Positions 7,320-15,087 of a stretch of DNA of 64,000 bases are shown one piece after another (within the stretch, counting starts at the first letter, position 1; every line of letters starts with the position of its first letter). The notes below the pieces were generated by a model. That model was not told the origin of the DNA, ran no database searches, and was given only the letters and a program-made list of their open reading frames with translations. Origin of the DNA: Ktedonobacteraceae bacterium (GTDB lineage Bacteria; Chloroflexota; Ktedonobacteria; Ktedonobacterales; Ktedonobacteraceae); NCBI GenBank assembly GCA_035653615.1, contig DASRBN010000033.1:62001-126000 (forward strand), read 5' to 3'. A program made the position numbers and the translations under genes.

Positions 7320-8672
7320 TCATCGTCCAAAATAGCGCTGCGTAAACGTCGCGATGAAACTGATTTCGATGAACAGGCCCACAACCGCCTCTGTCGCTGC
7401 CAACGCTGTTACCGGACTACCCAGGCCAAAAGGACCCGGCAGGAAGCCACGACCATGGAACGAGGTAACGCTGAAAATTAATGACTCCGACGGTGAAAGA
7501 TGTCCTAGCAGGTAGTAGCATGTCGCGAAGGACAGGATCATCAGCAGGTAGATCAGCACGCTGCGGCCAGGCTTATAGCCAAAGCCGGCCAGTATATCCA
7601 AAAACCACGAAAAGATATAAGCCGCGAACTTACGTACCCGCAGCCAGGATCGCTGTAGCGCGAGACGCAGCCTGCCCGGCGCATCCTGCGGAAACGACTC
7701 TAACCATCCCCACTTAATTTGTCGCCAGAGCACTTTGCGTTCGATCACCTGCGCGCGATAGGCGTAACGCACTGCCACCTCGTTCATCCCCTGCGCGCGC
7801 ATAGTATTGGCGAGCTGGCGATTGGCTCGTACTGCCGCCGCATAGTCCTCCAACCGCTTGCGCTTCTCTCCCGCCGTTTTCGCCCCTCTCTCTAGCTCAC
7901 GTTGGCGTGCCCTATACTCATCGCCCAATCTTCTCATCCCTGTCCAATCGACGACCGAAAGATTCACATCTCTCCAATGAACATCGGCAAGTGTCGCAAA
8001 ACCAAACTTCCGCGAGCCGAGCATAATACTCTCAAGATTGGTAGCGCTATCGAAGAAAGCGTTACGGAGGTCCGCGCCCTCCAGGTGGGCATCAAACAGA
8101 TAAGCGCCCTCCAATACGGCACCGCGCAGGTTAGTCTGCTCCATGTGCGCGCCACGCAGGTAAGCATTTCTCAGATCAGCCCTGAAGAGACTCGTTTCTC
8201 GCATATGCGCGCGCCGCGCGGTTATCCTTGCCATATGCGCCCCTTCCAGTACCGCACCTTCCAGGTGGGCTTCGCTGAGATCGGCTCCCTCCAGGTGAAC
8301 GCCGGCAATATCGCGTTGCTCAAGCGTCGCCAGCTGCCACTCATCGCGCGTCAATCCTCCACGCGTGCAGGCCAGCGGCAGGTCCCGCAGGTCGATCCCA
8401 TGTACATCGGCCCCGCGCAAATCCAGTCCCAGGCGTTTCCGATCCTGCTCATCGTTCCAATCCACCGGCCCTCGTCCATCATCATGCTGTACCAGCAGCC
8501 ATTCAATATCTGCCCGCGTGAGCCTGACCCCCCTGAACGGATAAATATTTTGTCTGAAGTCCGGCGAGATTGCCAGATATTGGGCAAGCTCTTGCTGGCG
8601 GGCAAGGGGGATTTCAGGCTCGGTACGCCAGGATAGTACGTTATTCAGTTCGGGAACGGATGGCATGTTCAT
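7320..8672 (-). CDS. Pentapeptide-repeat protein with C-terminal two-helix ion-channel-like domain
   Basis: In this 450-residue protein, residues about 80-230 form a right-handed pentapeptide-repeat helix (A(D/N)LxxA type, e.g. LEGADLSEAHLEGAVLEGA). A charged helical stretch follows (about 255-345), then two hydrophobic helices (about 365-390 and 420-447) flanking SESLIFSVTSFHGRGF. The helix-loop-helix order and the end IEISFIATFTQRYF resemble two-TM potassium-channel pore modules. The TVGYG filter is absent (SFHGRG in its place), so potassium selectivity is not supported. It lies 16 bases downstream of a gene of unknown function, probably in one operon. Pentapeptide-repeat/channel fusions exist in many bacteria with no settled role. 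An ATG two codons in (MPSVPEL) is an alternative start. Confidence 0.8.
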   Translation of the reverse strand: MNMPSVPELNNVLSWRTEPEIPLARQQELAQYLAISPDFRQNIYPFRGVRLTRADIEWLLVQHDDGRGPVDWNDEQDRKRLGLDLRGADVHGIDLRDLPLACTRGGLTRDEWQLATLEQRDIAGVHLEGADLSEAHLEGAVLEGAHMARITARRAHMRETSLFRADLRNAYLRGAHMEQTNLRGAVLEGAYLFDAHLEGADLRNAFFDSATNLESIMLGSRKFGFATLADVHWRDVNLSVVDWTGMRRLGDEYRARQRELERGAKTAGEKRKRLEDYAAAVRANRQLANTMRAQGMNEVAVRYAYRAQVIERKVLWRQIKWGWLESFPQDAPGRLRLALQRSWLRVRKFAAYIFSWFLDILAGFGYKPGRSVLIYLLMILSFATCYYLLGHLSPSESLIFSVTSFHGRGFLPGPFGLGSPVTALAATEAVVGLFIEISFIATFTQRYFGR

Positions 8673-8688
8673 CGGATTCAGTCATCAC

Positions 8689-9591
8689 CTATTCGTTTAC
8701 GTGCTTCAATAAATCACGCAAAGCTGTTATTTGCTCATAGTCCATGCGTCCCGTATCATCGAGAAAACGGAGAAAACGCTTAAAGCTGGTCAATGTTGTT
8801 TTATCTCTTACTGTTTGCATATAGGTTTCCAGGTCTTCCATTGTCATGGTAAGCAGCCCGCGTGGTGGGTCCTGTGATAGAAGATAGTCGCGTGCAAAAG
8901 CATCGATATTCCCAACATGCTTTTCCACCATTGCATTGCTGAGCCCCCTACTTGCCAGGTCCTTGCGGAAGACGCTTACAATGCGTTTGTTACGTGCCAT
9001 AATCCCCTTTTGTATCTCCTGAACATTCTCGGGGGAAGTGGCTGCTAAAAGATTTGTGATGATTCCTTCGCGTTCCTGCGCATCCCGGTAGCTATCATTC
9101 AGGGTGCTGCGAATACCTGGACCAAAGTAGATGCTGAAAGGTGCCAGGAGACTATCATAAATGATGTGATCTTCAAGCGGCAGTAATACGGCCTCAATGT
9201 ATATAGGGAGGTACGGTCCAAGAATCTCTTCAATCGGACTATACAGGCCCAACACGCCATAGGCACGAGCAGGAGTTTCGGAGAGAAAGACGGTATATTT
9301 CTTGAGATAGCGCACCACAAAGAATTTACCAGAAACGCGATGCTGCCAGCTTTCGACGATTGCCAGGTCTTCATTAGGCAAACGAGCAGGATTCTCAGCA
9401 ATAAAATCTTTGCGTAGTGTATCATCTTTCCACAACACATCTCGAATTTTCATCACGTCCTGTGGGTCCAGCCTGGTAATCTTTGGATCATTCGGAAAGG
9501 GCGCAATGATGTGCCTCTGCTCATTGATGTAGTAGAGCAGCAGAAACCAGATATGGTAAAAGCGTTCGGTCTGATCGGGGGGTAGTTGCAT
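8689..9591 (-). CDS. Uncharacterised 300-residue protein, first gene of a two-gene unit
   Basis: I do not recognise a family. The protein is soluble, with no signal peptide or convincing transmembrane segment. The N-terminal half is rich in aromatic and hydrophobic residues (FYHIWFLLLYYINEQRHII near the start). The C-terminal part (about 190-300) is helical and charged: ...VFRKDLASRGLSNAMVEKHVGNIDAFARDYLL, then DLETYMQTVRDKTTLTSFKRFLRFL. That pattern recalls the SAM-like core-binding domain of tyrosine recombinases, but no catalytic domain is present, so this is weak. The ATG at 9591 follows CGGAG at good spacing. The next gene downstream encodes the pentapeptide-repeat membrane protein. Its promoter region borders the CRISPR island. 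Confidence 0.7.
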   Translation of the reverse strand: MQLPPDQTERFYHIWFLLLYYINEQRHIIAPFPNDPKITRLDPQDVMKIRDVLWKDDTLRKDFIAENPARLPNEDLAIVESWQHRVSGKFFVVRYLKKYTVFLSETPARAYGVLGLYSPIEEILGPYLPIYIEAVLLPLEDHIIYDSLLAPFSIYFGPGIRSTLNDSYRDAQEREGIITNLLAATSPENVQEIQKGIMARNKRIVSVFRKDLASRGLSNAMVEKHVGNIDAFARDYLLSQDPPRGLLTMTMEDLETYMQTVRDKTTLTSFKRFLRFLDDTGRMDYEQITALRDLLKHVNE

Positions 9592-9752
9592 GGTGATCGC
9601 TCCGTTTTAAATGAATTATAACATTCTCTACTGCCTCATGGTCTTATTCTAACAAACCGCCGCAACTCATTTGAGCAATCACCTTTAATAATTTATTGTC
9701 AAGTGAGCCTTATGATATCAAAAGTTCTACTAAAAATTTTCTGCTTATATTA

Positions 9753-9782
9753 TTGTATTTTTACTCAGCGATGTGTTATAAT
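9753..9782 (+). promoter_or_regulatory. Strong plus-strand promoter reading antisense into the csx3-fusion gene
   Basis: TTGTAT (9753-9758), an 18-base spacer and a perfect extended -10 (TGTTATAAT, -10 at 9777-9782) point rightwards into 9792 onwards. There the minus-strand csx3-ATPase gene ends and no plus-strand gene is convincing. An antisense transcript over the 3' end of that gene is possible. In an A/T-rich spacer, such matches can also arise by chance. Confidence 0.4.
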
Positions 9783-9791
9783 CGCATGAGA

Positions 9792-10958
9792 TTAGCCAAC
9801 AGGCATGGAGACGAAATCTCCAGGCGACAAATCGGGTGTGCGCGAGACCACTACGATGGCACCGTTCAAGGGTGGCTGGTGGCAGGCAATCCAGGCAAGG
9901 CCATAACCATAATAGAGACGCACCAGGGCTGTCAGCAACCAGTGTGGTATAGCACCGCTTAAAATGAGACCGCGCTCCGTTGAAACAGCTGGGAAGGAGA
10001 GATGTTCAGCCTCCGTATAATCGAGGTATTTTATCACGATATTTATCTTCAGCACGGTTGCGCCTTTATACTCATCGACTGTGATGTGCAACTCAGGTGA
10101 AAGTTCTGTGCCCGGGGACGCCAGTTGTAAGCGTGGGGCAGTTACCCAGCCAAGCCTTGAATCGAATTGGTAGAAGAGTTCTTCTCCTGGCTGTGTTGCC
10201 AGCGATCCATAGAGCCAGTTAGGGCCTCGTCCATAGACTGCGAGCGGCATATTGATCGGTAGTTCGGCAAGTAGGGGTGGTATCATTGCAGGTTCCCAGC
10301 GTCTTGTTTCAGGTGCCCATGCCTGTATGATGATATTCAGATTGACAACGAGTTCCACCGGTGCCGTATCCAGATGTGTTTTCTCTAGCTCATCTGGCAG
10401 ATAGGCGAAGAGCGAGGCCAGCCGGTCAACAAGCAGATCAAAAAGAGGACCGTGTGCGAGCTTTCCGCGATCCAGTCCAACCAGGGTTCCCTCGATCACA
10501 GGTTTATCCGCGGTGATGGCAGAATCACCGCTTAGTTCGGAATAAATAGAGGCTAAAGGTAGGAGACCGCTGACTTCAGTCAGGTGACGCCAGAATGTTG
10601 CAATCTCTGGATTATTTCTGTGTAGCAGCAATATGGAATGCGTACATCTGTGCAGGATGCCGATTTGATCTTCTGTTGGGAGACCGCCAATGTCGACCAG
10701 TAGTGGTAGGGGACGGTGTTCCAGGTCACGGCAAACGAGTTTTACAAAAGTATCGGTCCATTGTCCCTTGATGCGAATGAGGCGTACCGTATCCTGTTGA
10801 ATTTCATGGGACCAATCGCCCTCGCCATCGGGGCAGGCGCGCAGGACGTAGTGTTCGATGTGCCGTTCGCGCAGCGCCTGCGTCAGGCTATAGGTCAAAA
10901 CAGACTTACCGGCATGTGGAGGCCCGCCGATAAGCACGGCAGGCAAGAGATTGACCAT
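9792..10958 (-). CDS. csx3: P-loop ATPase fused to two tandem Csx3 (Crn3-type ring nuclease) domains
   Basis: With the start at 10958, which follows AGGAGG, this is a 388-residue protein. Residues about 5-200 form a P-loop NTPase with Walker A GGPPHAGKS (11-19) and a hydrophobic strand ending in LLVDIGG. Residues about 202-285 and 288-386 each resemble Csx3: the first has YGRGPNWLYGSLA (about 242-254) and FDSRLGW, the second LSGAIPHWLLTALV (about 333-346) and NGAIVVVSRTPDLSPGDF. Csx3/Crn3 enzymes degrade cyclic tetra-adenylate and so switch off type III CRISPR signalling; ATPase-fused forms are known. The two halves are diverged, so conserved residues are split between them and activity is uncertain. 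The gene is divergent from the CARF-HTH gene with only 52 bases between starts. Confidence 0.8.
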   Translation of the reverse strand: MVNLLPAVLIGGPPHAGKSVLTYSLTQALRERHIEHYVLRACPDGEGDWSHEIQQDTVRLIRIKGQWTDTFVKLVCRDLEHRPLPLLVDIGGLPTEDQIGILHRCTHSILLLHRNNPEIATFWRHLTEVSGLLPLASIYSELSGDSAITADKPVIEGTLVGLDRGKLAHGPLFDLLVDRLASLFAYLPDELEKTHLDTAPVELVVNLNIIIQAWAPETRRWEPAMIPPLLAELPINMPLAVYGRGPNWLYGSLATQPGEELFYQFDSRLGWVTAPRLQLASPGTELSPELHITVDEYKGATVLKINIVIKYLDYTEAEHLSFPAVSTERGLILSGAIPHWLLTALVRLYYGYGLAWIACHQPPLNGAIVVVSRTPDLSPGDFVSMPVG

Positions 10959-11010
10959 AGTTGGCCTCCTGAACTTATTTTTGCTATGTTGCCAGAGAGG
11001 AAAGGTTTCT

Positions 11011-11943
11011 ATGCCAGAATACATCCATACCTTACTCGCAACCCTTGGCGGACAGCCGCAAATCGTGACATTTACGCTCGATCTCCTGCTTCAGCGTGGT
11101 TTCCCTATCAGTGAGGTAATAGTCGTTCATCCCGAAGCGTCGGACGCGCGCCTGCGACACTCAGTAGCATGCCTCAACGCCGAGTTCGTTGGTGATTACT
11201 ACAGTTATTACCTGGTTCACGGGCAACCTCTCCGTTGTCGTCTTCGTTCATACGTGCTGGAACTGGATGAAGCTCCGCTGCAAGATATTGTAGACGACCT
11301 CAGCGCAAAGGGCACGCTCGACACTGTTCATCGTCTTGTCCGCGACCTCAAGCTGCAGCACCGGCGCATTCACCTTTCACTCACCGGTGGTCGTCGTCTG
11401 ATGTCACTGATGGCGATTTCAGCAGCGCACCTCAACTTCGACCACTTCGATCACATCTGGCACATCTACACACCCTCAGCCCTCAGGCCCCTGGTCAACG
11501 AAGGCAAAGTCATGCATATTCCCACCGAGGCCGGTGTAAGCCTGATAGAAGCCCCTTTCGTCCCCTGGGGAGCCTACTTCCCAGGCCTATCGCAAACAGT
11601 CGATACAGCCCAGGATATGCGCCACTACCAGACTGCTCGCATGGATGCGGAGGAACGGGCGAGATGTACCAGGGTTATCGAGCAGGCAACACAGCGTGAG
11701 CAAGAAGTTTTGCAAGCTTTTGCTCTCGGCCTGACCCAGCAGGAAGTAGCAAAAGAACTTCACATCTCCATTAAGACCGTAGATGCTCACAAGGCCAATC
11801 TGCTTGATTATTGCCGTGAGGCCTGGAACATCGATCCAGACGAAAGACTAGGCTATCATTTCCTCTACAAGAAATTTGCGCCATACTTCGATAGTACACA
11901 GTATACCTCTAGGGCAAGGCAAACGCATCAGAGAAATCTCTAA
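11011..11943 (+). CDS. CARF-domain protein (NE0113 type) with C-terminal LuxR-type HTH
   Basis: In this 310-residue protein, residues 1 to about 190 are a CARF (CRISPR-associated Rossmann fold) domain of the Cas_NE0113 type. It has LLATLGGQPQIVTFTLDLLL near the start and the ligand-loop motif HLSLTGGRRLMSLMAI at about 121-136. Residues about 225-275 carry a helix-turn-helix of LuxR/GerE style: TQREQEVLQAFALGLTQQEV, then AKELHISIKTVDAHKANLL. The arrangement predicts a transcription factor whose DNA binding responds to cyclic oligoadenylate. It precedes cmr1 by 94 bases and is divergent from the csx3 fusion, a good place to control both. The start at 11011 follows AGAGAGGAAAGG; an upstream in-frame ATG at 10951 is less likely because it overlaps the other gene's start. 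Confidence 0.85.
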   Translation: MPEYIHTLLATLGGQPQIVTFTLDLLLQRGFPISEVIVVHPEASDARLRHSVACLNAEFVGDYYSYYLVHGQPLRCRLRSYVLELDEAPLQDIVDDLSAKGTLDTVHRLVRDLKLQHRRIHLSLTGGRRLMSLMAISAAHLNFDHFDHIWHIYTPSALRPLVNEGKVMHIPTEAGVSLIEAPFVPWGAYFPGLSQTVDTAQDMRHYQTARMDAEERARCTRVIEQATQREQEVLQAFALGLTQQEVAKELHISIKTVDAHKANLLDYCREAWNIDPDERLGYHFLYKKFAPYFDSTQYTSRARQTHQRNL

Positions 11944-11965
11944 CTTATTTTAATAGATATCCCGG

Positions 11966-11994
11966 TTGTGTTTTAGACGAAGGAATGGTATTCT
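11966..11994 (+). promoter_or_regulatory. Candidate promoter of the cmr operon
   Basis: TTGTGT (11966-11971) and TATTCT (11989-11994) are spaced by 17 bases, about 45 bases before the cmr1 start, in the only sizeable gap between the CARF-HTH gene and cmr1. Downstream genes overlap or are closely spaced to 21404, consistent with one long transcript. Confidence 0.5.
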
Positions 11995-12037
11995 CTTCAG
12001 GAAAAAAGATGATTGTGCGAGAGAAAGGAATGTAGGG

Positions 12038-13078
12038 ATGCAGGAAGTTGAATTTACCCTACGTACTCTAACCCCTTTATTTCTGGCAGGGGCAGATCAG
12101 ACAAAAGCAGAACTGCGCGCTCCCACGTTTCGAGGTCTTATGCGCTACTGGGAACGCGCGCTGGTAGGAGGAATGGCTGGAACGTCCTCTAAAGGCCTTG
12201 AAAAAGTGATGGAAGTTGAAACCGAGGTTTTTGGCGCGACGGATAAAGGCTCTGCTGTAGCTGTCAAAGTTTCGGAAGCCTCCAATTCTCCAAAGGAATT
12301 TACCGAGCAAATAAGTGTGAGAGTAGGTGGGAGATGGCAGGCGACAGGAAAAGGCTATTTCTTGTGGTCAATGGCGAGAAGCGGAAGGGAAGATAGAGGA
12401 AATTTTAAACCTGCACGCTGGTTCTTTCCTCCTGGAACAGGATTTAAGGTCACGCTTTCAACACGAGGACAGGATACTGTAAAACTCAAGCAGGCAGTTG
12501 CGGCATTCTGGTTACTGACGCAATTAGGTGCGGTGGGTTCGCGTTCGCGGCGTTGTGCCGGAAGTCTGGCCGTTCAGTCTGTTGAAGGTAATGGTGCCAA
12601 AGCTGTTCTCGAAGATTTTCCTTTTTCTATGCCGGCAAATGCTCAGACGTTAAAGCAGCAGATTGAGCAGGGAATCAAAAATGCTCGTTCACTCTATAAC
12701 CTTGCGCAGCAACCAATTCGCGATGCACAATTTGATGTACTTGCTCGGGGAGCCTGTCGTATCTGGATACTCCAGGATGAACAACCCTGGCCAAGTGCCG
12801 AAGTCGCGATGCAGAAGTTAGGGGAGAGGCTCCAGGACTATCGCCATGATATACCTATCCAGCAACGCCGGATTTTTGGATTACCTTTGCCTCCAATTAT
12901 ATTCAACAAGCGCAGAGCCTCACCTTTATTGCTGAGAGTGGTAGAACTACAGGGAAATAAGTATGTTGGGATAGCAGTGCTTTTTAAAACAGCAGGGAAT
13001 GATGTATTCATGCAAGACTACAAACTAATCGAGAACTGGGCCAATGGATTTCGTGGAAAGCTGGAGGTGATGCTATGA
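12038..13078 (+). CDS. cmr1: Type III-B CRISPR RAMP protein Cmr1
   Basis: This 346-residue RAMP (Cas7-like) protein has the typical Cmr1 opening: MQEVEFTLRTLTPLFLAGAD, then ELRAPTFRGLMRYWERAL. RNA-binding glycine-rich and basic stretches follow (LGAVGSRSRRCAGSL). Cmr1 caps the 3' end of the crRNA-bound Cmr filament and contributes to target binding. The ATG at 12038 is preceded by GAAAGGAATGTAGGG. An upstream in-frame start at 11966 would add 24 atypical residues and would overlap the promoter. The gene overlaps cas10 by 4 bases (ATGA), the first of several couplings in the operon. Confidence 0.92.
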   Translation: MQEVEFTLRTLTPLFLAGADQTKAELRAPTFRGLMRYWERALVGGMAGTSSKGLEKVMEVETEVFGATDKGSAVAVKVSEASNSPKEFTEQISVRVGGRWQATGKGYFLWSMARSGREDRGNFKPARWFFPPGTGFKVTLSTRGQDTVKLKQAVAAFWLLTQLGAVGSRSRRCAGSLAVQSVEGNGAKAVLEDFPFSMPANAQTLKQQIEQGIKNARSLYNLAQQPIRDAQFDVLARGACRIWILQDEQPWPSAEVAMQKLGERLQDYRHDIPIQQRRIFGLPLPPIIFNKRRASPLLLRVVELQGNKYVGIAVLFKTAGNDVFMQDYKLIENWANGFRGKLEVML

Positions 13079-15087
13079 GCGAGTATATGCTGATGTTTTC
13101 CCTGGGTCCTGTACAGCCATTTATTGCTCAGGCCCGTAAGACGCGGGATTTGTGGTTGGGAAGCTATCTATTGGCGAAACTGATGGAAGCGGCAGTAAAA
13201 GATCTGAAAGGAGAGCTTGTTTATCCTACACGTAGTACCGTGGATGACAGACGAGGTATCCCCGATATACCTAATAAGTTCGTAGCTATTTTCCCATCAG
13301 AAGAGGCAGCTTATGAGGAAATAGGACGCTGTGTGACTCGAATTGAAAAGCGTTGGGAAAAGATATGCAAAGAGGTGTGGCAAGAGATTGTTGCAGAGTA
13401 TACCACCAGGGAAACAGAAAGAATTTGGAATCGGCAAACGGATGCACAAAACCTGTTCGAGACATACTGGGTAATTGTGCCAGATAGTTCTAGAGAATAT
13501 AAGCAATGGCTAAGTTACACCCAGGAGGTATTAGATGCGCGCAAGCGCCTGCGCAATTTCGCATCACAAAGTAAACGAGGGCAAGAAGGCGAATTAAGAG
13601 AGGAAGGCGAACCGGGGGAGAAGAGTACCGTCTCTGGAGAGCGTGAAGCGTTACATGGAATAAGAACTGATCGCCAGGGAATTCAGGACTTCTGGGTTAA
13701 GCTGACAAGTAAGCTTTCTGCACACGATATTAGCAAGGATGGGTCTGAGCGTCTTGATGCTATTGATACTGTCAAGCGTTTCGCCACCAAATCACAGGAA
13801 ATTCCGTTTAAGACTTTTCCCTCGACAAGCTATATTGCGGTAGCTTCATTTATGGAGGTCTTGTTGCTGGCCCCTATAGATCAGGATGTACTTGGCAATT
13901 GGCAAAAGGCAACAAATGAACAATTAGAATTGCCGGAGGGTGCAAAAAGAGCGGTTCCTTATCTACATAGGATGGTAATGAATGACCGTCAGCTAGCTGA
14001 GCGCGATTGGATTTTGCAGCGCGATGGTGATTTGTACTTTCCAGAAATGTTTGTGCCACGGCAATTAATGCAGAATTATGGTATTGCTGATGTATCAGAA
14101 GCTACAAGCATAGCTCGAAGTGCCAAAGATGCTTTGGCTCATCTACTGTCCGCAACTGATGAATTGCACATTACTCGTCCTACTCCTTACTATGCCTTAA
14201 TCCAGATGGATGGTGATAGAATGGGTTCTTTACTTGGAGGTGTCGGTGGTAAAGAAGAACACTGGGCTATTAGCGAAGCACTTTCCACCTTTTCTCGTGA
14301 GCGCACTCCAGAGTTGGTAGAGGATAGTTACCCAGGGAAACTTGTCTATGCGGGCGGCGATGATGTTGTGGCTCTAGCACCGCTCGCAAGAGATATCCGA
14401 GCAGGTAATCAGCCTCTGACAGTTCTTGATCTGGTAGATGCATTACGAAAGATATACCACGATACAGTTCAAGGAGCGGTATTAGACGAGACACGCAAAG
14501 CGGAAGTTACTGCCAGTATCGGTGTCGCTATTGCACATCACTACACTTCTCTTTCCTATGTGCGGCGGACAGCAAAGGCTTCCGAAGATCTTGCAAAGAA
14601 GGCCTATGGACGCAATGCTTTAGTTGTCACTATTTTGAGGCGTTCAGGTGAGCAAACACGAGTAGGTTGCCATTGGTTTTATAAGGTTTCGAGGGATGGC
14701 AGTGAGCAAATGTTAGAACCAGTGTCACTCTTTCTAGAGTTTTATGAATTTTTCAAGAAAGAGATTCTTTCGCCTAAGTGTGTCTATATCTTGCTTGAAG
14801 AAGCTCCTGTGCTGGTTGGATTAGATAGGAATGCCCAGATTAGCGAGATCAAGCGTGTATTACACCGGCAGCGTAAGGAAGAGGTTGAGAGTAAATTTGT
14901 TGAGCGCGATCTAGCCGGGAGATTAGTCGATTTGGCAGAGGCTATGGACAATGATGACAGACGACCCAGAAAAGCAGATTCATCATTGGCTATCGAATTA
15001 CATTCGGAAGAGCGCCGGCATGGATTGGTCGAGGTGCTAGGTTGGTTGCTAGTGATGGCTTTTCTAGCACGAAAGGAGCCGGAATGA
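13075..15087 (+). CDS. cmr2: Type III-B large subunit Cas10/Cmr2 with intact GGDD palm, no HD domain
   Basis: This 670-residue Cas10 opens with the Cmr2 signature FSLGPVQPFIAQARKTRDLWLGSYLL. A first palm-like region has YALIQMDGDRMG (about residues 380-392). The second palm has LVYAGGDDVVAL, with GGDD at 427-430, the active site that makes cyclic oligoadenylates from ATP when target RNA is bound. No N-terminal HD nuclease motif is seen and the protein starts directly with the Cmr2 N-domain, so single-stranded DNA cleavage is not expected. The immune output should therefore rest on signalling and on Cmr4 RNA cleavage. It is coupled by 4-base overlaps to cmr1 upstream and cmr3 downstream. Confidence 0.95.
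   Translation: MSEYMLMFSLGPVQPFIAQARKTRDLWLGSYLLAKLMEAAVKDLKGELVYPTRSTVDDRRGIPDIPNKFVAIFPSEEAAYEEIGRCVTRIEKRWEKICKEVWQEIVAEYTTRETERIWNRQTDAQNLFETYWVIVPDSSREYKQWLSYTQEVLDARKRLRNFASQSKRGQEGELREEGEPGEKSTVSGEREALHGIRTDRQGIQDFWVKLTSKLSAHDISKDGSERLDAIDTVKRFATKSQEIPFKTFPSTSYIAVASFMEVLLLAPIDQDVLGNWQKATNEQLELPEGAKRAVPYLHRMVMNDRQLAERDWILQRDGDLYFPEMFVPRQLMQNYGIADVSEATSIARSAKDALAHLLSATDELHITRPTPYYALIQMDGDRMGSLLGGVGGKEEHWAISEALSTFSRERTPELVEDSYPGKLVYAGGDDVVALAPLARDIRAGNQPLTVLDLVDALRKIYHDTVQGAVLDETRKAEVTASIGVAIAHHYTSLSYVRRTAKASEDLAKKAYGRNALVVTILRRSGEQTRVGCHWFYKVSRDGSEQMLEPVSLFLEFYEFFKKEILSPKCVYILLEEAPVLVGLDRNAQISEIKRVLHRQRKEEVESKFVERDLAGRLVDLAEAMDNDDRRPRKADSSLAIELHSEERRHGLVEVLGWLLVMAFLARKEPE

Noticed and set aside
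8689-9591. Tyrosine recombinase for the CRISPR island
   Set aside because: Only a vague SAM-like helical pattern; no R-H-R-Y catalytic domain is present.
9600-9790. Possible CRISPR array upstream of the csx3 fusion
   Set aside because: The gap is A/T-rich and unique, with no repeat periodicity.
9696-9962. Plus-strand 88-residue frame downstream of the antisense promoter
   Set aside because: It starts before the promoter and overlaps the csx3 gene in antisense; no family features.
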